From the NCBI RefSeq assembly GCF_963668085.1, contig NZ_OY764058.1, positions 806,001 to 870,000 on the forward strand: a DNA stretch of 64,000 bases, in the 5' to 3' direction. Under the pieces are notes generated by a model, which was not told where the DNA came from, made no database searches, and worked only from the letters and a program-made list of their open reading frames with translations. Shown piece by piece: positions 42,329 to 51,576 of the stretch. Position 1 is the stretch's first letter; each line of letters starts with the position of its first letter. The translations under genes and the position numbers were made by a program. Source of the DNA: an uncultured Ilyobacter sp. Lineage in GTDB: Bacteria > Fusobacteriota > Fusobacteriia > Fusobacteriales > Fusobacteriaceae.

Positions 42329-44316
42329 GCTTCAGAGGCCTCTTTATTTACCTTTACTTTGCTGATCATAAAGATTGAAACAAAAATAGATACACCGGTC
42401 AAATCTGAATATAAACCAGGTTTTATGAGAAGCAGAGCCGCTGTAAGAAGCAGAGCTCTCTCAAAGAAGTTGAGGTTTTTATTTAGGTAGCCCTCTACTG
42501 CAGAACCCAATGCCATTACCCCTATAGATGCAGTTATCACTACCAGCACTGTCTTTACTAAGGTTGTATCAACCAGAAGAAGTGAAGGAGAGTACACAAA
42601 AACATAAGGTACTATAAATCCTGCCAGAGCCAATTTCACCGCCTCAAATCCCGTTTTTGAAGGACTTCCCCCTGCTATACCTGCCCCTGCAAAAGCCGCC
42701 AATGCAACTGGAGGTGTTAGGTTTGCTAGCATACCAAAGTAAAATACAAACATATGAGATACAAGGTGTGGAACTCCCATTTTATAAAGTGCCGGAGCAG
42801 CCATTGTAGCCGTAATTATATAGGCCGGAATTGACGGTAACCCCATTCCAAGAACTATACAGGCGATCATTGTCAGTACCAGAGTCAAGAACAATTTTCC
42901 TTTTCCTAAAAATAAAATGGCACCTGCAAGCTTCAATCCAAAACCTGTCTGAGTGGCTACACCTATTATAAGACCTACTACTGCACAGGACATAGCAACT
43001 CCAAGTGCAGTACGTGCACCACTTTCTAGAGAATCGATTATGTCTCCAAAACTCATTCTAGTTTCCTTCTTGAGTCCGCTGGCAACTATTGTAAGAAGAA
43101 TTGACCAAAAAGCCGCATAGATAGGAGTCTTTCCACTCAAAAGAAAATAAAGCAGTCCAAAAAGTGGAAGTAAAAGATGTCCTTTTTCCTTTAGAACTAC
43201 TCCTGCCTTCGGAAGCTGATCCTTTGGAAGCCCGTTAAGTCCTCTTTTACAGGCTCTCAGGTGTATTATCACTATTACTCCTAGATAGTACAACAAAGCT
43301 GGAATTACAGCTGATTTTGCTATTGTTATATATTTGACTCCCAGGTACTCTGCCATAATAAAAGCAGTTGCTCCCATTACAGGAGGTAGTATCTGTCCTC
43401 CGCAAGAAGCTGCAGCCTCTACTCCCCCAGAAAATTCCTTGTTGTAACCGATTTTTTTCATAAGAGGTATGGTGAAAGCCCCAGTGGTTACAACATTGGC
43501 TATAGCACTACCGTTTATCGATCCTAAAAAGCCGCTTGAAATTACCGCAACTTTTGCAGGTCCTCCTTTTCCAGAACCAGCAAGGGCCATGGAAAGATCA
43601 TTGAAAAACTGTCCCATTCCCGACTTTTGAAGAAAGGCACCAAATAAAACAAAAAGAAATATATAAGTAGAAGAAACCCCTATAGCTATACCATATATCC
43701 CCTCTGTAGAAAGGTACATGTAGTCAGCAATATCCCTAATGCCGTATCCTCTATGTGCAATGAGGCCAGGAAGTCGCGGACCCAAAAATGCATATAAAAG
43801 AAAAATTGTAGCAAGGATGGCTATCTCTTTTCCTGTTATTCTTCTGGCTGCTTCAAGTACCAAAAGCACGGCCATGATACCAAAGGCTATATCAATGTCG
43901 TTAGGCATTCCCGCCCTCATTACAAGTGCATTGTAATTAATAACAATATAGGCTCCGAGACTCAGTGAAAGAGCCGAAAAACTCCAATCCAATATTGTTG
44001 GTTTATTTTTTGGAGATTTTTTGGTAAATGGATAAAGAATAAAAATCAAAGACATTATTGCTGATGTATGCACCGCTCTGTGCATCAGAGTGACAAGCGG
44101 ACCTCTCCACGCTGTATAAAGGTGAAAAATTGATAAAGCCACTGCCATAATAAATACAATTTTACCAGGTGTGCTTTCTCTTCCAAATTTTCTAAATCTA
44201 GCCTCTGTATCAAATTTTTCAAGTAGTTCCTCATCGGCAACTTCCGGTTCCACGTCGCATGTTGATTCGGAACAATTTATCATATCTTCATCGTCTAGAA
44301 GTTTTTTATCTTGCAT
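42325..44316 (-). CDS. TAXI-type TRAP transporter, fused 4TM/12TM permease (first copy)
   Basis: 663 residues. About 16 or more membrane segments: the DctQ-like part (60-200) and the DctM part with FGAFLQKSGMGQFFNDLSMALAGSGKGGPAKVAVISSGFLGSINGSAIAN (about 225-275) and GLGMGLPSIPAYIITATMAAPAL near 490. The fused layout is typical of TAXI-TRAP systems, which take up organic acids such as glutamate or 2-oxoglutarate. The receptor gene precedes it by 85 bp. A near-duplicate lies at 45769. Confidence 0.85.
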   Translation of the reverse strand: MQDKKLLDDEDMINCSESTCDVEPEVADEELLEKFDTEARFRKFGRESTPGKIVFIMAVALSIFHLYTAWRGPLVTLMHRAVHTSAIMSLIFILYPFTKKSPKNKPTILDWSFSALSLSLGAYIVINYNALVMRAGMPNDIDIAFGIMAVLLVLEAARRITGKEIAILATIFLLYAFLGPRLPGLIAHRGYGIRDIADYMYLSTEGIYGIAIGVSSTYIFLFVLFGAFLQKSGMGQFFNDLSMALAGSGKGGPAKVAVISSGFLGSINGSAIANVVTTGAFTIPLMKKIGYNKEFSGGVEAAASCGGQILPPVMGATAFIMAEYLGVKYITIAKSAVIPALLYYLGVIVIIHLRACKRGLNGLPKDQLPKAGVVLKEKGHLLLPLFGLLYFLLSGKTPIYAAFWSILLTIVASGLKKETRMSFGDIIDSLESGARTALGVAMSCAVVGLIIGVATQTGFGLKLAGAILFLGKGKLFLTLVLTMIACIVLGMGLPSIPAYIITATMAAPALYKMGVPHLVSHMFVFYFGMLANLTPPVALAAFAGAGIAGGSPSKTGFEAVKLALAGFIVPYVFVYSPSLLLVDTTLVKTVLVVITASIGVMALGSAVEGYLNKNLNFFERALLLTAALLLIKPGLYSDLTGVSIFVSIFMISKVKVNKEASEA

Positions 44317-44366
44317 ATAAAATTCACACCTCCAAAACTAGTAATATTTTACATATATGCGTTGTT

Positions 44367-44390
44367 AAAGGGCATTATACAATGCCCTTT
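44367..44390 (-). terminator. Hairpin between TRAP receptor and permease genes (first copy)
   Basis: 10-bp stem AAAGGGCATT/AATGCCCTTT (44367-44376 with 44381-44390) with a four-base loop between the two genes. With no U-tract it could be a partial terminator or a processing/stability element that makes the receptor more abundant than the permease. Confidence 0.6.
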
Positions 44391-44401
44391 TACTTGAAAA
44401 T

Positions 44402-45382
44402 CTATTTATTCTCGTTAAAATATTTTTCTGCCCCAGGGTGAAGTGGGATAGGCATACCTTTTTTAACTGTTTCAAGTTTTATGCTGTTTGCAGCTGAATG
44501 TGTTTCTTTTAATGCGTCTAGGTTTTCAAATATAGTTTTTGTTATGTCATATACCAAGTCATCACTTAGGTCTGCTCTTGTCACAAGAAGTGTCTGGACT
44601 GCTGCTGTCTCTACATCTTCTTCATTGTCATAAGTCCCTGCAGGGATAACTTCTGAAGCATAGAATGGATACTCTTCTGCAAGCTTTTCAACAGTTGCTT
44701 TTCTTATAGGTATGATTTTAACATCTTGAGTTGTAGCCAAATCCATTATAGTTGAGTTTGGAAGACCTGAAGTAAGGAATGCCGCGTCTACAGCTCCATT
44801 TTTCATCTGCTCTACTGCCTCTGCATATGAAAGATAATCTGCCTTTATGTCGTCATAAGTTATTCCGTAGGCCTTTAGGATTTGACGTGCATTAACTTCT
44901 GTTCCACTTCCAGGAGCTCCCACTCCTACTCTTTTTCCTTTTAAGTCTGAAACTTCTTTAATCCCAGTTTTTTCAACTGTTATTAGTTGAACAAAGTTTG
45001 GATAAAGAGCAGCTATTCCTCTTAGATTTTCTACTTTTCCCTTTTCCTCAAATACCTCTGTTCCTGTGTATGCATAGCTAACTACGTCATTCATAGCAAA
45101 GGCAAGTTCTACTTTTTCAGTTCCAAGCAAAGTTGCATTAACTGCAGAAGCTCCAGTAGATTGTACAGAAGAGTTTACACCTTCTATCTTTTGATTAAGC
45201 TGATTTGATATAGCTCCTCCCAAAGCAAAATATGCCCCTGAACTTCCACCTGTTGCAATTGTCACAAAAGTCGGACCGGCTGCCTTTTCTCCCCCAGCCT
45301 CTTCTTTCTTTCCTGAACAACCTGTAAATAACCCCAGTATAACCAAAATCAATACTGCTAAAATACTTCCTCTCTTTTTCAT
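44402..45382 (-). CDS. TAXI-family TRAP solute receptor (first copy)
   Basis: 326 residues from the ATG at 45382 (GGGGGAGA upstream). A lipoprotein signal ends LGLFTGC, so it is tethered to the outer face of the membrane. The mature protein has VTIATGGSSGAYFALGGAISNQL and VKIIPIRKA, typical of TAXI (TRAP-associated extracytoplasmic immunogenic) receptors. It is about 90% identical to the receptor at 47840. The ligand is unknown, probably glutamate, 2-oxoglutarate or another carboxylate. Confidence 0.85.
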   Translation of the reverse strand: MKKRGSILAVLILVILGLFTGCSGKKEEAGGEKAAGPTFVTIATGGSSGAYFALGGAISNQLNQKIEGVNSSVQSTGASAVNATLLGTEKVELAFAMNDVVSYAYTGTEVFEEKGKVENLRGIAALYPNFVQLITVEKTGIKEVSDLKGKRVGVGAPGSGTEVNARQILKAYGITYDDIKADYLSYAEAVEQMKNGAVDAAFLTSGLPNSTIMDLATTQDVKIIPIRKATVEKLAEEYPFYASEVIPAGTYDNEEDVETAAVQTLLVTRADLSDDLVYDITKTIFENLDALKETHSAANSIKLETVKKGMPIPLHPGAEKYFNENK

Positions 45383-45632
45383 TAAATCTCCCCCCATATG
45401 TATTTTATTAAAATTGTATTAAAACACAAAAAATAAAAAAACTAATTAGATAAAATATACTCAGTTAAACATTGAAATCCTTTTATATTAAAACATTTTT
45501 TCCTGTTTTTTCGAAAAAAAATCCAGTTTTTAGACACAAGTCTTATTTTTTCTATTTTGGATAGTTCTTAATAATTTGACTACATTAAATTAATTCAATA
45601 AATGTTAAGTAAGTAACTTATTCATCCAGTGT

Positions 45633-45661
45633 ATAATACCATTTTTTGACCTACTTGTAAA
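45633..45661 (-). promoter_or_regulatory. Promoter of the first TRAP operon
   Basis: On the minus strand TTTACA (45661-45656), a 17-bp spacer and TATTAT (45638-45633). It leaves a leader of about 245 nt before the receptor gene; nothing else was recognised in the 386-bp gap 45383-45768 apart from this and the next hairpin. Confidence 0.65.
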
Positions 45662-45725
45662 ATAAAATATCATCACAAAATCCCAGTTAGAGTGAGGAAA
45701 GGAGGGCATAGTTAAAACATTGTAT

Positions 45726-45758
45726 AAAAAAATCCCCTATACCCGAAAGTATAGGGGA
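45726..45758 (-). terminator. Terminator of the second TRAP operon
   Basis: 10-bp stem TCCCCTATAC/GTATAGGGGA (45733-45742 with 45749-45758), followed on the minus strand by seven U. It lies 11 bp beyond the permease stop at 45769. Confidence 0.82.
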
Positions 45759-45768
45759 AAAAAGTTTT

Positions 45769-47757
45769 TTATGCCTCAGAAACTGCCTTAGCTAGAGCAA
45801 TTTTACTAAGCATATAAAGTGTCCCAAATATTATTACTCCTGCTATATCTGTGTATATTCCAGGAATAATCAACATGAGCGAGGCCACAAACATTGCCGC
45901 TCTCTCGATCATATTCAGGTTTTTGTGGAGATACCCCTCTACCGATGCCCCCATGGCCAAAACCCCAAGAGCTGCAGTTGCAACTACCAAGATAGTCTTA
46001 GTAACTGTTGTATCAATGAGAAGAAGTGAAGGTGAGTAAACAAATACATAAGGCACTATAAATCCTGCCAGAGCCAGCTTTACAGCTTCAAATCCTGTTT
46101 TTGAAGGACTTCCACCTGCTATACCTGCCCCTGCAAAGGCTGCCAATGCAACTGGTGGAGTTAGGTTAGCTAGCATACCAAAGTAAAATACAAACATATG
46201 AGATACAAGATGCGGTACTCCCATTTTAGCAAGTGCCGGAGCAGCCATTGTAGCTGTTATTATATAGGCTGGAATTGACGGTAGACCCATTCCAAGAACT
46301 ATACAGGCTACCATTGTGAGCATCAAAGTTAAAAGAAGTTTTCCTTTACCTAAAAATAGAATTGCCCCTGCTAATTTTAATCCAAAACCTGTCTGAGTAG
46401 CTACACCTATTATAAGTCCAACCACTGCACATGACATAGCAACTCCAAGTGCAGTACGAGATCCGTCTTCAAGACAATCTATTATATCCCTGAAACTCAT
46501 TCTAGTTTCTTTTCTAAGGGAACTGGCAATTATAGTAAATATAATAGACCAGAATGCTGCATAAATAGGTGTTTTCCCACTTATTAGAAAATAAAGAAGC
46601 CCAAACAATGGAAGCAAGAGATGACCTTTTTCCTTCATTACCAAGCTTGTTTTAGGAAGCTGATCCTTTGGCATACCATTGAGTCCTTTTTTACAGGCTC
46701 TTAAATGAATTATTACTATTACTCCCATGTAGTATAAAAGCGCCGGTATTATTGCCGCAGTGGCTATCTTAATATATTTTACCCCCAAGTACTCTGCCAT
46801 TATAAAGGCAGTCGCACCCATAACAGGAGGTAGTATCTGACCACCACAAGAGGCTGCAGCCTCTACTGCACCAGCAAACTCCTTGTCATATCCTATTTTT
46901 TTCATTAGTGGTATTGTAAATGCCCCTGTTGTAACAACATTTGCAATGGCACTACCGTTTATTGATCCTAAAAATCCACTTGATATTACCGCTACCTTTG
47001 CAGGTCCACCTTTTCCTGATCCTGCAAGGGCCATGGAAAGGTCGTTGAAAAATTGACCCATTCCTGATTTTTGTAAAAAGGCACCAAAGAGTACAAAAAG
47101 AAATATATAAGTTGAAGAAACTCCAACGGCGATTCCATATATTCCCTCTGTTGATAGGTACATATAGTCAGCTATATCTCTTATACCATATCCCCTATGT
47201 GCTATTAGGTTAGGAAGTTTTGATCCAAAAAATGCATAAAGTAGGAATATAGTGGCAAGAATGGCAATCTCTTTTCCCGTTATTCTTCTTCCAGCCTCAA
47301 GCACCAGTAGTATAGCCATTATACCGAAGGCTATATCAAGGTTGTTTGGCATACCTGCCCTCATTACCAAACTATTATAATTTAAAACAATATATCCTGC
47401 GAGACTAAGGGACAATCCGGAAAAAATCCAATCCAGTATAGAGGGGTTTTCTTTTGAGGATTTCTTACTTGCTGGATAAAGGAGATAAACTAAGGACATT
47501 ATTACAGATACGTGTACCGATCTGTGTACCAGAGTTACTAGTGGGCCACTCCAGGCGGTATAGAGGTGAAAAATAGACAAGGCCACTGCCACTAAAAATA
47601 CAATTTTACCTGAGGTTGTACCTCTTCCAAATTTTCTAAACCTAGCCTCTGTATCAAATTTTTCCAGTAAATTTTCATCGGCTATCTCAGGCTTGATATC
47701 ACACGAATAATCTGTGCAATCGATTATTTTTTCTTCCTTTACTTCATCATTTTTCAT
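45769..47757 (-). CDS. TAXI-type TRAP transporter, fused permease (second copy)
   Basis: 662 residues, the same layout as the copy at 42325 and near-identical through the DctM core (FNDLSMALAGSGKGGPAKVA, GLGMGLPSIPAYIITATMAAPAL). Differences concentrate in the N-terminal 60 residues and the last segments. The N-terminus has an acidic cytoplasmic tail (CTDYSCDIKPEIADENL). Preceded by its own receptor gene at 47840. Tandem duplication is evident. Confidence 0.85.
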   Translation of the reverse strand: MKNDEVKEEKIIDCTDYSCDIKPEIADENLLEKFDTEARFRKFGRGTTSGKIVFLVAVALSIFHLYTAWSGPLVTLVHRSVHVSVIMSLVYLLYPASKKSSKENPSILDWIFSGLSLSLAGYIVLNYNSLVMRAGMPNNLDIAFGIMAILLVLEAGRRITGKEIAILATIFLLYAFFGSKLPNLIAHRGYGIRDIADYMYLSTEGIYGIAVGVSSTYIFLFVLFGAFLQKSGMGQFFNDLSMALAGSGKGGPAKVAVISSGFLGSINGSAIANVVTTGAFTIPLMKKIGYDKEFAGAVEAAASCGGQILPPVMGATAFIMAEYLGVKYIKIATAAIIPALLYYMGVIVIIHLRACKKGLNGMPKDQLPKTSLVMKEKGHLLLPLFGLLYFLISGKTPIYAAFWSIIFTIIASSLRKETRMSFRDIIDCLEDGSRTALGVAMSCAVVGLIIGVATQTGFGLKLAGAILFLGKGKLLLTLMLTMVACIVLGMGLPSIPAYIITATMAAPALAKMGVPHLVSHMFVFYFGMLANLTPPVALAAFAGAGIAGGSPSKTGFEAVKLALAGFIVPYVFVYSPSLLLIDTTVTKTILVVATAALGVLAMGASVEGYLHKNLNMIERAAMFVASLMLIIPGIYTDIAGVIIFGTLYMLSKIALAKAVSEA

Positions 47758-47801
47758 TTTAGATCTTACACCTCCAAATTTTTACAAAACAAACAAAATA
47801 T

Positions 47802-47832
47802 ATTTGAGGGGCATTTTTTGTGTCCCTCAAAT
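47802..47832 (-). terminator. Hairpin between TRAP receptor and permease genes (second copy)
   Basis: 9-bp stem ATTTGAGGG/CCCTCAAAT (47802-47810 with 47824-47832) in the same relative position as in the first TRAP operon but with unrelated sequence. On the minus strand few U follow, so partial termination or mRNA processing is likelier than full termination. Confidence 0.55.
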
Positions 47833-47839
47833 AAACTCC

Positions 47840-48820
47840 TTATTTGTGCTCGTTAAAATATTTTTCTGCCCCAGGGTGAAGTGGGATAGGCATACCTTTT
47901 TTAACTGTTTCAAGTTTTATACTGTTTGCAGCTGAGTGTGTTTCTTTTAATGCGTCTAGGTTTTCAAATATAGTTTTTGTTATGTCATATACCAAGTCAT
48001 CACTTAGGTCTGCTCTTGTCACAAGAAGTGTCTGGACTGCTGCTGTCTCTACATCTTCTTCATTGTCATAAGTCCCTGCAGGGATAACTTCTGAAGCATA
48101 GAATGGATACTCTTCTGCAAGCTTTTCAACAGATTCTTTTCTTATCGGTATAATTTTTACGTCTTGAGTTGTAGACAAATCCATTATAGTTGAATTTGGA
48201 AGACCTGAAGTAAGGAATGCCGCATCTACAGCTCCATTTTTCATCTGCTCCACTGCCTCTGCATATGACAGATAATCTGCCTTTATGTCGTCATAAGAAA
48301 TCCCATGAGCCTTCAATATTTGTCGTGCATTAACCTCTGTTCCACTTCCAGGAGCTCCAACTCCCACTCTTTTTCCTTTTAAATCTGAAATTTCTTTAAT
48401 CCCTGTCTTTTCAACTGTTATAAGTTGAACAAAGTTTGGATAAAGAGCAGCTACTCCTCTTAGGTTTTCTACCTTACCCTTTTCTTCAAATACCTCTGTT
48501 CCTGTGTATGCATAACTAACTACGTCATTCATAGCAAAAGCAAGCTCGACTTTTTCAGTCCCAAGCAAAGTTGCATTAACTGCAGAAGCTCCTGTTGACT
48601 GTACAGATGAATTAATCCCTTCAACCTTTTGATTGAGCTGATTCGATATAGCTCCACCCAAAGCAAAATATGCTCCAGAACTTCCACCTGTTGCGATAGT
48701 AACAAAAACATTTTCAGCCTTTTTACCTTCTGCACCCTCCTTTGTTTCACCACCACATCCAGTCATTAAGCCTAACAAAAAAAGAACAAACACAACTAAT
48801 ACAGAACTTTTATTTCTCAT
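47840..48820 (-). CDS. TAXI-family TRAP solute receptor (second copy)
   Basis: 326 residues from the ATG at 48820 behind GGGAGG. The signal ends LGLMTGC, a lipobox. The mature chain is nearly the same as the first copy. The last ~95 codons differ at only two bases in 284, while the rest differs much more, which suggests gene conversion. It is cotranscribed with the permease downstream on the minus strand. Confidence 0.85.
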   Translation of the reverse strand: MRNKSSVLVVFVLFLLGLMTGCGGETKEGAEGKKAENVFVTIATGGSSGAYFALGGAISNQLNQKVEGINSSVQSTGASAVNATLLGTEKVELAFAMNDVVSYAYTGTEVFEEKGKVENLRGVAALYPNFVQLITVEKTGIKEISDLKGKRVGVGAPGSGTEVNARQILKAHGISYDDIKADYLSYAEAVEQMKNGAVDAAFLTSGLPNSTIMDLSTTQDVKIIPIRKESVEKLAEEYPFYASEVIPAGTYDNEEDVETAAVQTLLVTRADLSDDLVYDITKTIFENLDALKETHSAANSIKLETVKKGMPIPLHPGAEKYFNEHK

Positions 48821-48941
48821 TAAAAACCCTCCCAATTCAATTTTTATAACTATTATCATTTTAGTATATTATTTTCTAAATAAGAATATCTTTTACTTAT
48901 CATACATTTTTCGAAATTAAAATACACTATCACAAAATAAA

Positions 48942-48962
48942 ATACAGGACTAAGTCCTGTAT
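48942..48962 (-). terminator. Terminator of the LytTR regulator gene
   Basis: 9-bp stem ATACAGGAC/GTCCTGTAT (48942-48950 with 48954-48962) overlapping the stop codon, followed on the minus strand by TTTTATTTT. Confidence 0.75.
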
Positions 48963-49717
48963 CAAATTCCAAAAAAATTTTTAAATTTCTTTAAATAATT
49001 CCTGCTAACTTGTAAATCACAGTCTTTTAGTCCTTTTACTTCTATTTTATATGTATAGTTAAACCAAGGGATGATCTCTTCTATATAATCTACATTTATT
49101 ATAGTACTCTTATGTATTCTCATAAATTTATCTTCTCTTAACCTGCTTTCCAGCTCCTTCAGAGAATGACTGCATTCATAGGCAGAATCTAAAGTATGTG
49201 CCAAAATTACATTCTTTTCTGATTTAATGAAAATTATTTTATTTACATCTATCAAGACTAACTTATTATTTTTTTGAATACACAATTTTTCAAGAGATGT
49301 GCCGCTTTCATTTTCAATATTATGACCTTTTTCTTCTTTATTAATATTCTTATTATTTATTTTTTCCCTAATTCTGTCAATGGTAAGCTTTATCCTATCT
49401 TCTGAAAAAGGTTTTAATATATAATCTGCCGCATTGACTTCAAATCCCTGAACAGCATAATGATCATATGCCGTTGCAAAAACAATCAATGGATGATTTT
49501 TATTTTCAGATATTTTTCTAGCTATCAACATTCCACTGTTATTTTGAAGGTTTATATCCATAAATACACAGTCTGGTTTTAATTTCTCTATGTTTTCTAA
49601 GGCTTCATCACCGTCTCCACTCTCTCCACATATCTCAATATCACTATATTTTTCTAAGAAATATCTAATTTCATTTCTTATATATTTTTCGTCGTCCACG
49701 ATAAAAATTCTAATCAT
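48962..49717 (-). CDS. LytTR-family response regulator
   Basis: 251 residues. The receiver domain (1-120) has the acidic pair FIVDDEK and phospho-acceptor Asp in CVFMDINLQN (about 54), with the Lys of YILKPFSED near 104. The LytTR DNA-binding domain (about 150-250) has FMRIHKSTIINVDYIEEI. It pairs with the LytS-type kinase at 52990-54657, although the kor operon lies between them. It is transcribed alone toward the TRAP operons, which it may regulate. Confidence 0.85.
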   Translation of the reverse strand: MIRIFIVDDEKYIRNEIRYFLEKYSDIEICGESGDGDEALENIEKLKPDCVFMDINLQNNSGMLIARKISENKNHPLIVFATAYDHYAVQGFEVNAADYILKPFSEDRIKLTIDRIREKINNKNINKEEKGHNIENESGTSLEKLCIQKNNKLVLIDVNKIIFIKSEKNVILAHTLDSAYECSHSLKELESRLREDKFMRIHKSTIINVDYIEEIIPWFNYTYKIEVKGLKDCDLQVSRNYLKKFKNFFGI

Positions 49718-50246
49718 TTTATTCCCCCTATTATATCCCGAATAAATATTTTATATTAGATCATTATTAAATTATTTCGGGACTCCAACTGATTTCACAT
49801 ATTTTTTCATCCGAAGATCTTTTTAGAATCTCGACTATCTTTCCAAACTATAATATTCAACAAAAAATTTAATTTATACAATATATTATACTTTATTACA
49901 AAATATTTTTGTTAAATTTAGATTGATTTTCAATAAACTTGGTAACATATAAGTCTTTAGTAAAGCTAAAAAGTCAATTCTTTTAAAAACCCAAGGTTAT
50001 TTTACACTTTATTTGAAAATAATGCACTAAATTAAAAATTAATGCAACAAAATAGTAAACTATGTTCTAATAAAAATTTATATATTACAATTATAACATA
50101 AGAATTGTTTAACTCTAAATTGATTAAACTAATCCAAAGTTTTATTATCACTTATTTATAGTTTTACTTGTCTTCAAAACTTTCTTAAATATCTACATTT
50201 AAATCAATAATCTAACCATAAAAATTACTTTAACAAGGAGGCCAGC
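49718..50246. other. Divergent intergenic region between the regulator and kor operon
   Basis: AT-rich with no gene. An inverted repeat CCCGAATAA/TTATTTCGGG (49737-49745 with 49772-49781) lies just upstream of the regulator and could be a binding site for it. No convincing promoter hexamers for kor were picked out by eye. Confidence 0.4.
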
Positions 50247-50441
50247 GTGGAAGAAAAAGTACTTGTTGTAAAAAAAGGGTTGTGTAAGGGCTGTGAAATC
50301 TGTGTTGAATTCTGTCCAAAGGATGTTTTGGACATGAAAGATGGAAGAGTCAATGTTAAAAATATCAGCGCATGCATACAGTGTAATATGTGTGGTAAGC
50401 TATGTCCTGATTATGCTATCGGTATTAGGAGGAATGGATAA
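50247..50441 (+). CDS. korD: 2-oxoacid:ferredoxin oxidoreductase, ferredoxin-like delta subunit
   Basis: 64 residues, starting at a GTG seven bases behind AAGGAGG. Two [4Fe-4S] motifs: CKGCEICVEFCP (about 13-24) and CIQCNMCGKLCP (about 45-56). It shares its last base with the korA start. It hands electrons from the catalytic subunits to free ferredoxin. Confidence 0.88.
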   Translation: MEEKVLVVKKGLCKGCEICVEFCPKDVLDMKDGRVNVKNISACIQCNMCGKLCPDYAIGIRRNG

Positions 50442-51574
50442 TGAGCAAAATTAAGTTTATGCAAGGAAACGAAGCTTGTGTTGAGGGTGCCATCGCTGCT
50501 GGAATGAAGTTTTTTGCAGGATATCCTATTACACCATCAACTGAGGTTATGGAAAAATCTGCTGAAATGCTTCCTAGAGTTGAGGGGAAATTTATTCAGA
50601 TGGAAGATGAGATCGCAGGTATAGCTGCTGCCATCGGTGGTTCAATTGCAGGATCAAAGTCTATGACTGCAACAAGCGGACCGGGATTCTCACTTAAAAT
50701 GGAAAACCTAGGATATGCAGTTATTGCTGAAATTCCTTTAGTTGTTGTAAATGTACAAAGAAGCGGACCAAGTACAGGTCTTCCTACATCACCATCTCAG
50801 GGAGATATGATGCAAGCTAAGTGGGGAACTCACGGTGACCATCCTGTAATCGCCCTTTCACCGTCTACAGTACAAGAGTGTTATACTCTTACAGCGAGAG
50901 CGTTTAACCTTGCGGAAAAATACAGAATGCCTGTTCTTTTCATGCTAGATGAAGTTGTAGGACATATGAGAGAAAAAGTAGTTTTAGATCCGACTCTTAT
51001 TGAGGAAATAGTAGACAGAGCAAAGCCTGCAAAAGACGATGCTTCTTATCTTCCTTATGGAGTATCAGGAGATGAACTAGTTCCTAAAATGTCTCCATTT
51101 GGAGAGGGACACAGATACCATATCACAGGTCTTGTACATGACGAGACAGGATTCCCTACAAACAGTACAAAAGTTGCTGATACGTTAATGACAAGATTAA
51201 TGGATAAAGTTGAAAAAAATAAAGATGATATCGTTCAGTATGAAGAATACATGATGGAAGATGCTGAATATGTTATATTCTCTTATGGAAGTACAGCCAG
51301 ATCTTCAAAGCAGGCAGTTATGGACCTTAGAGAAAAAGGGATAAAAGCGGGATTATTCAGAGCAATTACAATCTGGCCTTTCCCTGAGGAAAGAATCAGA
51401 GAATTAGCTCAAAAGTCAAAGGGAATTATTGTAGCTGAGATGAACCTAGGACAGATGGTTCTTGAAGTTGAGCGTATCGCCAACGGAAGTTGTCCTGTAA
51501 AACTAGTTGGTAAAGGTAACGGAGAGTTCATAAGCCCTGCAGAAATAGTTGAAAAATTTGGGGAGGTAATGTAA
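50441..51574 (+). CDS. korA: 2-oxoacid:ferredoxin oxidoreductase alpha subunit
   Basis: 377 residues. The family start QGNEACVEGAIAAGMKFFAGYPITPSTEV is clear, followed by SGPGFSLKMENLGYAVIAEIPLVVVNVQRSGPSTGLPTSPSQGD near 80-125. This 2-oxoglutarate-type (Kor) lineage differs from pyruvate POR. It oxidises a 2-oxoacid to acyl-CoA with ferredoxin; the reductive direction is possible too. Overlaps korD by one base. Confidence 0.87.
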   Translation: MSKIKFMQGNEACVEGAIAAGMKFFAGYPITPSTEVMEKSAEMLPRVEGKFIQMEDEIAGIAAAIGGSIAGSKSMTATSGPGFSLKMENLGYAVIAEIPLVVVNVQRSGPSTGLPTSPSQGDMMQAKWGTHGDHPVIALSPSTVQECYTLTARAFNLAEKYRMPVLFMLDEVVGHMREKVVLDPTLIEEIVDRAKPAKDDASYLPYGVSGDELVPKMSPFGEGHRYHITGLVHDETGFPTNSTKVADTLMTRLMDKVEKNKDDIVQYEEYMMEDAEYVIFSYGSTARSSKQAVMDLREKGIKAGLFRAITIWPFPEERIRELAQKSKGIIVAEMNLGQMVLEVERIANGSCPVKLVGKGNGEFISPAEIVEKFGEVM

Positions 51575-51576
51575 TA

